A stretch of 64,000 nt of DNA from JAWXTK01 sp044433645 (GCA_044433645.1 JAWXTK010000006.1:27465-91464); one strand, 5' to 3'; shown: positions 17,896 to 25,825, counted from the first letter of the stretch. The notes: a model not told the origin generated them from the letters alone. Program-made: numbers and translations.

Positions 17896-18713
17896 TATTT
17901 CTCTCCTTTTTTGTAAACTCCGTAAATGTAAATCTCTGACGCTTGCTCTCTCATTTCTTTGACAACTTTATTGTAATCCTCAAGCGCGCTAAATTCTAAA
18001 TCAATGTGAAATAAATAGTGCCATGGGTCACTAGGAATAGGATAAGACTGCAATTTAGTCATATTCACATTAGCCACTTCTGTTGCTTCAAGTACTTTTA
18101 ACAATGCCCCGTGGTCGTTATTAATTTTAAAATAAAGCGATGCTTTGTTAACTCCATTTTCTATTACATTATCCCTGCGCTTAAGTACCATAAAACGCGT
18201 AGCATTGTTTTTAATAGTGTTAATCTCAGGTGCTAAGATTTCAAGGCCAAACAATTCGGCTGGCAAATCACCTGCTATGGCTGCTGTGCCCATAATCTTA
18301 CCCTCAGAGATTTTCTGAGCGCTCAAAGCCGTATCTTCGCTCTCAACCAAACGCCAAGGATGCTTATCTAAGAAATCCACACATTGCAAAAGCGCCATAG
18401 GGTGAGATTGCACCTCCTTGATATCCTCTAATTTTTGGCCTGGTAGAGCCATTAAGTTTTGGCGTATAAGCAAATAAACCTCTCCTTCAACCTGCAAATC
18501 ATGGTTTTGAAGTATGCTATAATTTGCGATTATACTCCCTGCGATAGAATTTTCTATGGCCATAACAGCATAGTCCACCTCACTCTCACGAAGTTTTCTA
18601 GCCACCTCTCTAAAAGTTGCGCAAGCCACAGTTTGAATGTCATTGCCAAAATAATTTCTTGCTGCCAGTTGGTGGAAAGATCCCTCGTATCCTTGTATTG
18701 CTACTGTTTTCAT
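17895..18713 (-). CDS. pheA: Prephenate dehydratase with ACT domain
   Basis: Converts prephenate to phenylpyruvate. 272 residues. The catalytic domain shows IQGYEGSFHQLAARNYFG, ENSIAGSI and NNATRFMVL (the TRF motif). The ACT regulatory domain begins about residue 195 with NDHGALLKVL, which keeps the GAL motif, but the usual ESRP Phe-binding motif reads QSYP. There is no chorismate mutase domain; that activity is fused to the DAHP synthase at the end of the operon. First gene of the operon, behind a leader-peptide attenuator (18729-18901). Confidence 0.95.
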   Translation of the reverse strand: MKTVAIQGYEGSFHQLAARNYFGNDIQTVACATFREVARKLRESEVDYAVMAIENSIAGSIIANYSILQNHDLQVEGEVYLLIRQNLMALPGQKLEDIKEVQSHPMALLQCVDFLDKHPWRLVESEDTALSAQKISEGKIMGTAAIAGDLPAELFGLEILAPEINTIKNNATRFMVLKRRDNVIENGVNKASLYFKINNDHGALLKVLEATEVANVNMTKLQSYPIPSDPWHYLFHIDLEFSALEDYNKVVKEMREQASEIYIYGVYKKGEK

Positions 18714-18728
18714 TTACTCTTTAAAATT

Positions 18729-18765
18729 AAAAAACCCGACCTTATTTGCTTTAAGATCGGGTTTT
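18729..18765 (-). terminator. Attenuator terminator upstream of pheA
   Basis: On the minus strand AAAACCCGATCTTA (18765-18752), a 7-base loop and TAAGGTCGGGTTTT (18744-18731) form a 14-bp stem with one mismatched or wobble position, running into TTTTTT. It lies 16 bases before the pheA ATG, after the promoter and leader peptide. The CCCGATC of its 5' arm can instead pair with GATTGGG (18815-18809) at the leader peptide's stop codon, giving a mutually exclusive antiterminator. Confidence 0.88.
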
Positions 18766-18813
18766 GTATGCTAGTTAAATTTTTCTTTCGTTATATACAC
18801 ATGCGTCGCCCAA

Positions 18814-18870
18814 TCAACTTTTGCTAAAGCTGAAGTAATAAAAGAAGCTATAAAAAGGCGAATCAAACAT
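18814..18870 (-). CDS. Phe/Tyr leader peptide of the pheA operon
   Basis: An 18-codon reading frame encoding MFDSPFYSFFYYFSFSKS, with 6 Phe and 3 Tyr, ends in TGA. It lies between a promoter-like TACATTTG (18901-18894) and the terminator hairpin at 18729-18765. Such aromatic density is the signature of ribosome-mediated attenuation: scarcity of charged tRNA-Phe (or tRNA-Tyr) would stall the ribosome on codons 6-15. No Shine-Dalgarno sequence; the upstream stretch is A-rich as elsewhere in this genome. The downstream operon makes exactly Phe and Tyr, which supports the reading. Confidence 0.85.
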   Translation of the reverse strand: MFDSPFYSFFYYFSFSKS

Positions 18871-18893
18871 ATTCTTTTGTTTTAAGTAATATG

Positions 18894-18901
18894 CAAATGT
18901 A
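18894..18901 (-). promoter_or_regulatory. -7 box of the pheA leader transcript
   Basis: Minus strand TACATTTG, a perfect TAnnTTTG match, 23 bases before the leader-peptide ATG. A TTTG lies 24 bases upstream, slightly further than the usual 19-21, within the tail of the preceding terminator. Confidence 0.6.
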
Positions 18902-18921
18902 AAACATATTTTTTAAAAAAA

Positions 18922-18956
18922 CGCACAAATTGTGTTTTTTTTTCGTTTTTTGTGCG
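18922..18956 (-). terminator. Terminator after the Panacea toxin-antitoxin pair
   Basis: Arms CGCACAAA (18922-18929) and TTTGTGCG (18949-18956) form an 8-bp perfect stem that on the minus strand is followed by seven T. It separates the toxin-antitoxin transcript from the pheA leader promoter. Confidence 0.6.
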
Positions 18957-19022
18957 ATTCTGAGCTGTTACAGGGGTGTTTTTACATTATGTGAGAGAAA
19001 TTTTATGGTTCAAAAGAAATAA

Positions 19023-19091
19023 TGCACCCCGACAAGTTCCCTAACCGAGGTATCGCCTAAAACACCTTTCCAGCAAACAAGCGAGGGTGCA
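19023..19091. other. Candidate 69-nt folded element between toxin gene and pheA leader
   Basis: TGCACCC (19023-19029) and GGGTGCA (19085-19091) close a 69-base stretch that is more GC-rich than its surroundings and contains GGTATCGCC...ACACC inside. There is no reading frame. It may be a small structured RNA or part of the toxin mRNA 3' end. The rest of 18957-19129 shows nothing I recognise. Confidence 0.35.
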
Positions 19092-19129
19092 CATACCCTA
19101 TAAATTCTAAAAAAGTGCCAGGAAAAAAC

Positions 19130-19480
19130 CTATTTAAAATTAGATTTTATGCGTTGTCTATCTTCTTTCTCTTTATCATTTTTATGATACAACTCTATTA
19201 AAACCACCCTATCTTCACTTTCAAAATGAGCATATATCAAACGAAATCCACTCATCGCACCACGACCCTTAAACGACTTACTTGCAATCTTGCGAACCTT
19301 AATAACACAGGTCTCCAAACCCAGAGCATCTATCTGAAAACTAAAAGGAGCACGAGCAGATGGGGCAACAATTAAAACTTTCTCAACAACTGCAACATCA
19401 TCATCTATGGTCTTATACTTTTTACGTAATTGCTTGAGATCTTTTTCAAACTCTGGCAACCTCTCTACACTAACACTCAT
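19130..19480 (-). CDS. RelE-like toxin of a Panacea toxin-antitoxin pair
   Basis: 116 residues, basic, with the size and layout of RelE/ParE-superfamily toxins: two N-terminal helices (EFEKDLKQLRKKYKTIDDDVAVVEKVL), then a beta-sheet core with CVIKVRKIASKSFKGRGAMSGFRLIYAHF and a last strand RVVLIELYHKND followed by a Lys/Arg-rich tail. RelE homologues usually cut mRNA in the ribosome A site; the basic and aromatic residues fit but the activity is inferred. Its start lies inside the antitoxin gene (11-base overlap), so translation is coupled, antitoxin first. Confidence 0.78.
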   Translation of the reverse strand: MSVSVERLPEFEKDLKQLRKKYKTIDDDVAVVEKVLIVAPSARAPFSFQIDALGLETCVIKVRKIASKSFKGRGAMSGFRLIYAHFESEDRVVLIELYHKNDKEKEDRQRIKSNFK

Positions 19481-20261
19481 AATCTTCTAGCTCATTATAC
19501 GTGCGTCGTGAGTATGGAGTGGTGCGATAGAATACAAGTTCATAATCTATTTCATCCTTATCTTTTGAGGCTTTCCAAGGCATATCTTCATGCGAGTAAA
19601 GACTTATATCCGTTGCAGTCATGCCACTAAGACTATCTATAACATTGTCTATTACTTCTTTTTCTGCTCCGTTAAACACTCTTAAATCAGCTTCAACAAG
19701 TGGCATATAACGCTTTTGAGGATATCCAAAATATTTAGTCTTAAATAATTGTAAATCTCCATTTTCCACCATATTTTTCAATACTATATCTACGTTTAAT
19801 GGCACTGGTCCATTAGGCAACTTGCGATATGTTGCTCCTGAGAGATGCTCCTCGTACAACTCATAATAATTAAAATCAGAGAAATACAAAAGTTTGTAAA
19901 GCACTGTTTCTCCCACATTTGGTTTGCCTGCACATTTTTCAAGTATATAGAGTATTAGATTTTTGAACTTATTAATATTTATATCCCCAACAGAAATTCT
20001 AAGACTCGGTTGCTTAATAGTAACCATTTCTTCACTCATATTTATATTCACCTCAAAATCCTCAGACATAATCTCATCCATAGAAAAATTAAGCACGCCA
20101 GCTAATTTCTTTAGTTCGTCGGCTTTTATATTCCTGTTGCCCTGCTCAAGCTGCACAAGTGAAGGGCGAGAAATCCCTATCATCTCTGAGAGTTCTTCCT
20201 GCGAAATCACTTTTAGATTTCTAAGCTGAGCTATACGTGTTCCTAAAACCTTACTTTCCAT
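19470..20261 (-). CDS. HTH-Panacea (DUF4065) antitoxin
   Basis: 263 residues from the ATG at 20261, chosen because a -7 box at 20290-20297 leaves no room for the longer frame and the XRE domain starts right there. Residues 5-65 are an XRE helix-turn-helix (TRIAQLRNLKVISQEELSEM...SRPSLVQLEQGNRNIKADEL). From about 105 the Panacea/SocA-like domain runs: LILYILEKC, GETVLYKLLYFSDFNYYELY, TYRKLPNGPVP and the late LYSHEDMPW. Panacea domains are established as a versatile antitoxin module neutralising many toxins. The HTH probably autoregulates through palindromes at its promoter. Confidence 0.85.
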   Translation of the reverse strand: MESKVLGTRIAQLRNLKVISQEELSEMIGISRPSLVQLEQGNRNIKADELKKLAGVLNFSMDEIMSEDFEVNINMSEEMVTIKQPSLRISVGDININKFKNLILYILEKCAGKPNVGETVLYKLLYFSDFNYYELYEEHLSGATYRKLPNGPVPLNVDIVLKNMVENGDLQLFKTKYFGYPQKRYMPLVEADLRVFNGAEKEVIDNVIDSLSGMTATDISLYSHEDMPWKASKDKDEIDYELVFYRTTPYSRRTYNELEDYEC

Positions 20262-20289
20262 AATACTAACATTTATTATATTTACTTTG

Positions 20290-20341
20290 CAAAGATACGA
20301 AATGTTTTTAAATAAAACATTGTATTGTTTTAAAATAGAAC
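20290..20341 (-). promoter_or_regulatory. Promoter and operator-like palindromes of the toxin-antitoxin operon
   Basis: Minus-strand TATCTTTG at 20297-20290 is a -7 box. Directly upstream, AATGTTTT-N5-AAAACATT (20301-20321) is a perfect 8-bp inverted repeat filling the -7/-33 spacer. A second, weaker copy, TGTT-N9-AACA, lies at 20325-20341. Tandem operators here are what an autorepressing XRE antitoxin would use. Confidence 0.65.
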
Positions 20342-20365
20342 ACAAAAATAAAAACACAAAAAAAA

Positions 20366-20388
20366 GGGCCAGGAAAAATTCCCAGCCC
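20366..20388 (-). terminator. Terminator of the eno transcript
   Basis: On the minus strand GGGCTGGGAA-TTT-TTCCTGGCCC forms a 10-bp stem with two G-U pairs followed by eight T, 27 bases after the eno stop. Confidence 0.8.
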
Positions 20389-20414
20389 CAAAATATCTAA
20401 AGATAGTTTAAAAA

Positions 20415-21719
20415 CTATTTTTTGTAGATTTTTTCGTAACCATAGATAGCGTCTTCGCCCAACATTTCTTCGATACGAAGTAGTTGGTTGTATTTAGCCA
20501 TACGGTCAGAACGGCTCATAGAACCAGTTTTGATTTGACCTGAGTTAGTTGCAACTGCGATGTCAGCAATAGTTGAATCTTCAGTCTCGCCAGAACGGTG
20601 AGAAGTAACTGAAGTGTAACCTGCACGGTGAGCCATTTCAATAGCATCCAAAGTCTCAGTCAAAGTACCGATTTGGTTAACTTTGATTAGGATAGAGTTA
20701 CCACAACCTTCTTCGATACCTTTTTTCAAGAAATCAACGTTAGTTACAAACAAATCATCACCAACTAGTTGACATTTGTCACCAACTTTGTCAGTTAAGA
20801 TTTTCCAACCTGCCCAGTCGTTTTCGTCCATACCGTCTTCGATAGAATCGATAGGATATTTAGCGATAAGTTCAGCTAGGTAGTCAGCTTGTTCAGCTGA
20901 AGTACGTTTAGCACCTTTGTCACCCTCGAATTTAGTGTAATCATAAACACCATCTTCGCAGAATTCAGAAGAAGCACAGTCCAAAGCGATAGAAACATCA
21001 CCACCTTCACATTTACGACCTGGTTTGTAACCTGCGTTTTTGATAGCTGTGATAATAGATTCTAGAGCATCTTCAGTACCCTCTAGTGTTGGAGCGAAAC
21101 CACCCTCATCACCTACTGCAGTTGAAAGACCACGATCGTGAAGTACTTTTTTAAGTGAGTGGAATACCTCAGCACCCATTCTAAGAGCCTCACGGAAAGA
21201 TGGAGCACCAACTGGACGAATCATAAACTCTTGGAATGCGATAGGAGCATCAGAGTGAGATCCACCATTGATGATATTCATCATAGGAACTGGAAGAGTT
21301 TTAGAGTTAGGACCACCAATGTAAAGGAACAAAGGCATACCTAGCAAATCAGCTGCTGTGTGAGCCGCTGCCAATGAAACACCTAGGATAGCGTTAGCAC
21401 CTAAGTTGCTTTTTGTTTTTGTACCGTCCAAAGCAAGCATAGCTTTGTCGATAGCAACTTGGTTAGTTACTTCCATGCCGATAAGAGCTGGAGCGATAAC
21501 CTCGTTTACGTTTTGAACTGCTTTCAAAACACCTTTACCTAGGAAACGACCTTTGTCGCCGTCACGAAGCTCTAGAGCCTCATTTACACCTGTCGAAGCA
21601 CCACTTGGCACTGCTGCACGTCCTTTTGCACCACTTACTGTTGCGATTTCTACTTCTAGAGTAGGATTTCCTCTTGAATCTAAGATTTCTCTTGCGTTAA
21701 TACTGATAATTTGTCCCAT
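20415..21719 (-). CDS. eno: Enolase
   Basis: Glycolytic interconversion of 2-phosphoglycerate and phosphoenolpyruvate. 434 residues, full length. Signatures include AREILDSRGNPTLEVE, PSGASTGVNEALELRD, the metal-site SIEDGMDENDW, LVGDDLFVTN, ILIKVNQIGTLTETLDAI and SHRSGETEDSTIADIAVA. It begins 30 bases after the sppA stop on the same strand, probably as the last gene of a DUF4837-sppA-eno transcript. No separate promoter is obvious in the 30-base gap. Confidence 0.98.
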   Translation of the reverse strand: MGQIISINAREILDSRGNPTLEVEIATVSGAKGRAAVPSGASTGVNEALELRDGDKGRFLGKGVLKAVQNVNEVIAPALIGMEVTNQVAIDKAMLALDGTKTKSNLGANAILGVSLAAAHTAADLLGMPLFLYIGGPNSKTLPVPMMNIINGGSHSDAPIAFQEFMIRPVGAPSFREALRMGAEVFHSLKKVLHDRGLSTAVGDEGGFAPTLEGTEDALESIITAIKNAGYKPGRKCEGGDVSIALDCASSEFCEDGVYDYTKFEGDKGAKRTSAEQADYLAELIAKYPIDSIEDGMDENDWAGWKILTDKVGDKCQLVGDDLFVTNVDFLKKGIEEGCGNSILIKVNQIGTLTETLDAIEMAHRAGYTSVTSHRSGETEDSTIADIAVATNSGQIKTGSMSRSDRMAKYNQLLRIEEMLGEDAIYGYEKIYKK

Positions 21720-21749
21720 AATTTTGTTTTAATTTATTTGGAATATTAA

Positions 21750-23534
21750 TTATTGAAGTTCATATATATAAGGTGTATAAGCCCACACCTTGTTTTGTTG
21801 TGTTATTATATTTTGCAAAGTTTTGTAACTTACAAACGCATCCGTAATTTCATTTCTTAGCTGCGCTTTAGCGTTTGAAGTTCCAAATTGTTTAAGTAGT
21901 GCTGTCAAAGTATCATCTTCCTCTCTAAGTTGCCAAATCGTAAAGTCACCATTTAAATTAGCTCTCTGCTCAGCAAAAAGTATAGCCGATGAAAATCCAC
22001 CTATCCCGTCTATCAAACCACGCTTGAGTGCTCCCTCGCCTGTATAAACTCTTCCCTGCGCTAATTTTTCAACATCATCCTCACTTAAATTTCGTCCTTT
22101 TTCAACTCTATTTTTAAAAGTTTTATAAACTCTGTCTACTTGTTTTTGTCCGTAGTCTAGTTCTGTTTTTGTAGGTTTTCTAAGCACGCTTTGCATATCA
22201 GCCGAGGTATTTGTTTTCACTCCGTCGCTGGTAATTCCCAAATGTTTATTCATACCCTCCTTGGCATCAAACATAAGCGAGAACACCCCAATAGAACCAG
22301 TCAAAGTCATACGGCTAGCCACTATTGCATCAGCAGGCGCTGCCACATAATAACCTCCCGAGGCTGCAATACCTCCCATAGACACTATCACAGGTATTTT
22401 TTGCTTAACCAATTCCACCTCACGATAAATAACCTCCGAAGCTAATGCGCTACCTCCTGGCGAGTTAACCCTCAAAACCAAGGCTTTCACGTTTTTATCC
22501 TCTCTAACTTTTCTTAGTTGCCTGCAAACAGTCTCGCTACCCACCATTTCATCTTCGCTTTTACCCGAGATAATCTGGCCGTCTACATACACCACAGCTA
22601 TTTTATTCTTAGAATTACTAGCTTTGAGTGATATTGCATCGACATATCTGCTCAAACTTACAAAGTTTATTTTTTCATCTTTCGCCTTAGCCATGCAAAG
22701 ATTTATCTGCTGCTGCACCTTGTCAAAATACAGTAAACTGTCCACAAATCCAAAGCGCTCAGCATCCTCAGGATAAACCACCGAGAGCTTATCTGCATAA
22801 CTTTGCAGCAAAGGTAAATTTATTTCGCGAGATTTAGAAATTTCTTGCACAATAGTTTGCCACAAAGAGTTCACTAATTCACCTTCCTGCACCTTAGACT
22901 CCTTGCTCATCTGAGTCAAAATATAAGGTTCGACAGCTGATTTATAGTCTCCACTGCGCAATACATAGGCCTCAACGCCCAATTTATCAAACAGTCCCTT
23001 ATAATAAATCTGATTTAAAGCCAGACCCTGCCACTGAACTCCACCCTCGGGGTTAAGATAAATTTTGTCGGCCACCGATGCCAAGAAAAGCGCACCTTGT
23101 GAGTAATATTCGCCATAGGCAACAACAAATTTGCCTGATATTTTAAACTTCAAAAGCGCACTCCTTAGCTCCTCTGCCATAGCAAAACTCATAGACAAAG
23201 GGCTATTAAAATCAAGGTAAATACCCTTGATTCTATCATCGCTCATAGCAGCCTCAATGGCAGCTATCACATCTAGCAAACTAAGCGAAGTATTGAAAGT
23301 CAGGGTTGAAAAATCCAAAGAATTTTTAGCTGCAAAGTTTGGTGAATCAACAATTTTCTGCGCAAAATCAATTTTTAAAACCCCCTCACTACCTATGGGC
23401 GCAACCCTAGAAGAAAAACTACTAGAAATCATCGCAACCAAAGCCAACATAAACAAAACAAGCAAGGCCCCACCAGCTAGCAAAAACGCCAACAAGCTCG
23501 CACTAAAAGTTTTGAAAAATGTCATCTGCTTCAT
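21750..23534 (-). CDS. sppA: Signal peptide peptidase SppA, 67K-type protease IV
   Basis: 594 residues with one N-terminal membrane helix (LLAFLLAGGALLVLFMLALV), so it is an inner-membrane serine protease that degrades cleaved signal peptides. It has the long duplicated form. The general-base Lys is in LRSGDYKSAVEPY in the first half and the nucleophilic Ser in MGGIAASGGYYVAAPAD in the second, as in E. coli protease IV. The stop lies 30 bases before eno. The start is 12 bases after the DUF4837 stop. Confidence 0.95.
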   Translation of the reverse strand: MKQMTFFKTFSASLLAFLLAGGALLVLFMLALVAMISSSFSSRVAPIGSEGVLKIDFAQKIVDSPNFAAKNSLDFSTLTFNTSLSLLDVIAAIEAAMSDDRIKGIYLDFNSPLSMSFAMAEELRSALLKFKISGKFVVAYGEYYSQGALFLASVADKIYLNPEGGVQWQGLALNQIYYKGLFDKLGVEAYVLRSGDYKSAVEPYILTQMSKESKVQEGELVNSLWQTIVQEISKSREINLPLLQSYADKLSVVYPEDAERFGFVDSLLYFDKVQQQINLCMAKAKDEKINFVSLSRYVDAISLKASNSKNKIAVVYVDGQIISGKSEDEMVGSETVCRQLRKVREDKNVKALVLRVNSPGGSALASEVIYREVELVKQKIPVIVSMGGIAASGGYYVAAPADAIVASRMTLTGSIGVFSLMFDAKEGMNKHLGITSDGVKTNTSADMQSVLRKPTKTELDYGQKQVDRVYKTFKNRVEKGRNLSEDDVEKLAQGRVYTGEGALKRGLIDGIGGFSSAILFAEQRANLNGDFTIWQLREEDDTLTALLKQFGTSNAKAQLRNEITDAFVSYKTLQNIITQQNKVWAYTPYIYELQ

Positions 23535-23546
23535 TTACTTTATCCT

Positions 23547-24542
23547 CTATTTTGTTTTTTCGTCACCTGGAAAACTCACCGAATAAATTAAATTCTCCAA
23601 GGCTCTCAAATAATTTCTTTTATGGTGTTTGGGTGAATAAACATACATATCTATGCACACAACTCTCTGATTCCTAGCATCTATTGTAGAAAAACTAACA
23701 AAAGGTCCTCCCATAAAATCATTATATACATCCCAAAATCCATTCATCTGAGCCCAATGCCTACCTGCGATTTTCACATATTTGATAGCTGGGTCAACCA
23801 CATTAGAACTTTTCATGTAAGTACCTTCTAACTCGCCTGGAATTTTGCTCACAAATTCATTGCGACGCTTGATTAAATTCTCAACTAAGAAATCTTTTTT
23901 GCCAGCATAGGGGTAGCTATATATCACTATGCCCTGAGACGCTAGGGACAACTCATTAGATATCCATGCAAAGTGATCCGTCTGATTTCTAAGCGTATAT
24001 CCACGTGGAATAGACATACTAAAACCAAATTTTTCCTCCACAAGTTTTTCTATTGCAAGCTCATTATATTTTTTGTTAAATGCCACAGCCCTGTCCGATT
24101 CTGCTTTTTCGATTATAGCTCTAAGCTCAGCTCTATGCTTTGATATATAAGAAATTGCGCTAGAGTAACTAGGGGCATTAAGCGATAGAACTATCTGAGG
24201 CTCAGCATATTTATCATACACAGCCAAAAGCTCAGGCTCGGCATATTCTTTGCTAACTGTGATATTTAAAAGGTTGCGATGTTGCAGAATTATGCCTTTA
24301 TACGCTGAGCCAGGCACATGCACAACATCAAATCTAGGCTCACGTTGGTTTAACATAGGCACAGGCTCTAACAAAACAGAGCGCAGTGTGTCGCCCAACT
24401 CACCCTTCCAAGACTCGTCAGAACAAATCACAAAAATCTCATAAAAACCCCCACTAGAGCGCATTATAGAACGCTCATTAGAGCAGCCAACTAGCACAAG
24501 CAAAGCACACAGAGCAAATATGAATTTCAATTTTTTTATCAT
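23547..24542 (-). CDS. DUF4837 family lipoprotein
   Basis: 331 residues with a lipoprotein signal ending LLVLVGC. The body resembles the DUF4837 family of Bacteroidota: SSGGFYEIFVICSDESWKG near the N-terminus, EPRFDVVHVP, FGFSMSIPRGYTLRNQTDHFAWI in the middle and GPFVSFSTIDARNQRVVCIDMYVYSPKHHKR near the end. Function unknown. Co-directional with sppA, which may hint at an envelope role. A minus-strand -7 box (TATATTTG, 24568-24561) lies just before the ATG. Confidence 0.8.
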   Translation of the reverse strand: MIKKLKFIFALCALLVLVGCSNERSIMRSSGGFYEIFVICSDESWKGELGDTLRSVLLEPVPMLNQREPRFDVVHVPGSAYKGIILQHRNLLNITVSKEYAEPELLAVYDKYAEPQIVLSLNAPSYSSAISYISKHRAELRAIIEKAESDRAVAFNKKYNELAIEKLVEEKFGFSMSIPRGYTLRNQTDHFAWISNELSLASQGIVIYSYPYAGKKDFLVENLIKRRNEFVSKIPGELEGTYMKSSNVVDPAIKYVKIAGRHWAQMNGFWDVYNDFMGGPFVSFSTIDARNQRVVCIDMYVYSPKHHKRNYLRALENLIYSVSFPGDEKTK

Positions 24543-24560
24543 AGCTTATAATATTAGGTG

Positions 24561-24620
24561 CAAATATACCTTTTTTTTTACAATTTTTGTATTAAACTCT
24601 TAAAAAACATTATAACTTTG
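24561..24620. promoter_or_regulatory. Divergent promoters: DUF4837-sppA-eno and deacetylase
   Basis: Minus-strand TATATTTG (24568-24561) faces the DUF4837 lipoprotein gene and + strand TAACTTTG (24613-24620) faces the deacetylase gene. For the latter a TTTG sits at 24586-24589, 23 bases upstream. The 102-bp spacer is otherwise AT-rich with no gene. Confidence 0.6.
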
Positions 24621-24644
24621 TATAGTTAATAAAGAAAAAATAAT

Positions 24645-25253
24645 ATGTTATTTAGACCACCTAAATTTATAAAACGTTTGATGCCCTCGCTAGTTTGGAA
24701 TATGGAGGGCGAGAAAGACGTTTTTTTAACTTTTGACGATGGGCCCACTCCCGGCGTAACGGAATGGGTATTAGAAGAACTTTCCAAACATAATGCCAAA
24801 GCAACGTTTTTTTGTTTGGGCAAAAATGCTGAGCAATATCCCGACCTGCATCAAGCAATCGTAGATGCCGGCCACAAAGTAGGCAACCACACTTACAGCC
24901 ACCAAAAAGGCTGGGGAATGTCATTAGAAAACTATGTGGAAGACATAGATTTTGCAAATCAAATCTTAAAATCCGACCTTTTTCGCCCACCCTACGGACG
25001 AATTAAACCATCTCAAGCACGCGTTATTTCCGAGCGTTATAACATGATAATGTGGGACGTTTTAAGTCGCGATTACAGCTCTATGATTACACCAAAAAAA
25101 TGCTTAGAAAACGTCACAAAATACGTTAGAGAAGGCTCGATTGTTGTGTTTCATGATTCCAACAAATCTTTGACTAATCTTCACTACGTCCTGCCTAAAG
25201 TACTTGATTATCTAGACTCTAAAGGGCTAAAAGCTAGCAGTATAAACTTATAA
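24645..25253 (+). CDS. Polysaccharide deacetylase (NodB domain, CE4)
   Basis: 202 residues, one NodB homology domain. Motif 1 TFDDGP supplies the catalytic base Asp and metal Asp; motif 2 HTYSH (within GNHTYSHQKG) supplies two metal His; motif 3 RPPYGR and the C-terminal VVFHDS complete the set. It removes acetyl groups from N-acetylated sugars such as GlcNAc in peptidoglycan or chitooligosaccharides; the substrate is not determined. No signal peptide is evident, although Bacteroidota homologues often act in the envelope. Followed by ubiX after five bases. Confidence 0.9.
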   Translation: MLFRPPKFIKRLMPSLVWNMEGEKDVFLTFDDGPTPGVTEWVLEELSKHNAKATFFCLGKNAEQYPDLHQAIVDAGHKVGNHTYSHQKGWGMSLENYVEDIDFANQILKSDLFRPPYGRIKPSQARVISERYNMIMWDVLSRDYSSMITPKKCLENVTKYVREGSIVVFHDSNKSLTNLHYVLPKVLDYLDSKGLKASSINL

Positions 25254-25258
25254 AAATT

Positions 25259-25825
25259 ATGGCAAGAAAATTTATTTTAGCTCTCACGGGAGCAAGTGGT
25301 AGCATATATTTTGATTATACTCTTCGCGCGCTTTTATTAGATGAGAGCATAGACGAGATAGCCATAATCATATCTGATAGCGCGCGCGAGGTTATGGACT
25401 ACGAGGGTGTGCAACTGCGCCTAAATGACAGCAGGATAACCCTGTACGACAACAACGATTTTTTTGCACCAACAGCCTCGGGCAGCAGCCTTTATGAGGC
25501 CATGATAATAGTCCCTTGTTCAACGGGTACGCTTGGCAGATTAGCCTCAGGGGTATGCTCAGATTTGATTGCTCGCTCGGGCGATGTGATGCTCAAAGAA
25601 AGGCGCAAATTAATTTTAGCCCTCAGAGAAAGTCCTCTGAGCCTTATCCACCTAAACAACATGACGCTTTTGGCGCAATGTGGAGCTACGATCATGCCCC
25701 TGAGCCCAGGATTTTATCCTAAGCCCAAAAGCATGGATGAACTTTGCAAGGAATTTGCAAATCGCATCGCGCTTAGTGCTGGAGCTAAGATAAAATGTTT
25801 TGAGTGGGGTAAAACAGATAAATAA
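25259..25825 (+). CDS. ubiX: Flavin prenyltransferase UbiX
   Basis: 188 residues. It attaches a dimethylallyl unit to FMN to make prenyl-FMN for UbiD-type decarboxylases. Visible are the N-terminal FMN-binding LTGASGSIYFDYTLRALL, the IIVPCSTGTLGRLASGVCSDLIARSGDVMLKE region spread over 85-120, and RKLILALRESPLSLIHLNNM, the typical phosphate/prenyl site with its Arg and Glu-Ser. No ubiD is present in this window. It lies between the deacetylase and namZ genes in a tight + strand series. Confidence 0.93.
   Translation: MARKFILALTGASGSIYFDYTLRALLLDESIDEIAIIISDSAREVMDYEGVQLRLNDSRITLYDNNDFFAPTASGSSLYEAMIIVPCSTGTLGRLASGVCSDLIARSGDVMLKERRKLILALRESPLSLIHLNNMTLLAQCGATIMPLSPGFYPKPKSMDELCKEFANRIALSAGAKIKCFEWGKTDK

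Noticed and set aside
19023..19091. SRP (4.5S) RNA or other housekeeping RNA
   Set aside because: The conserved GGAAG...AGCA-type SRP loop is absent, and neither strand matches the tmRNA, RNase P or 6S features I know.
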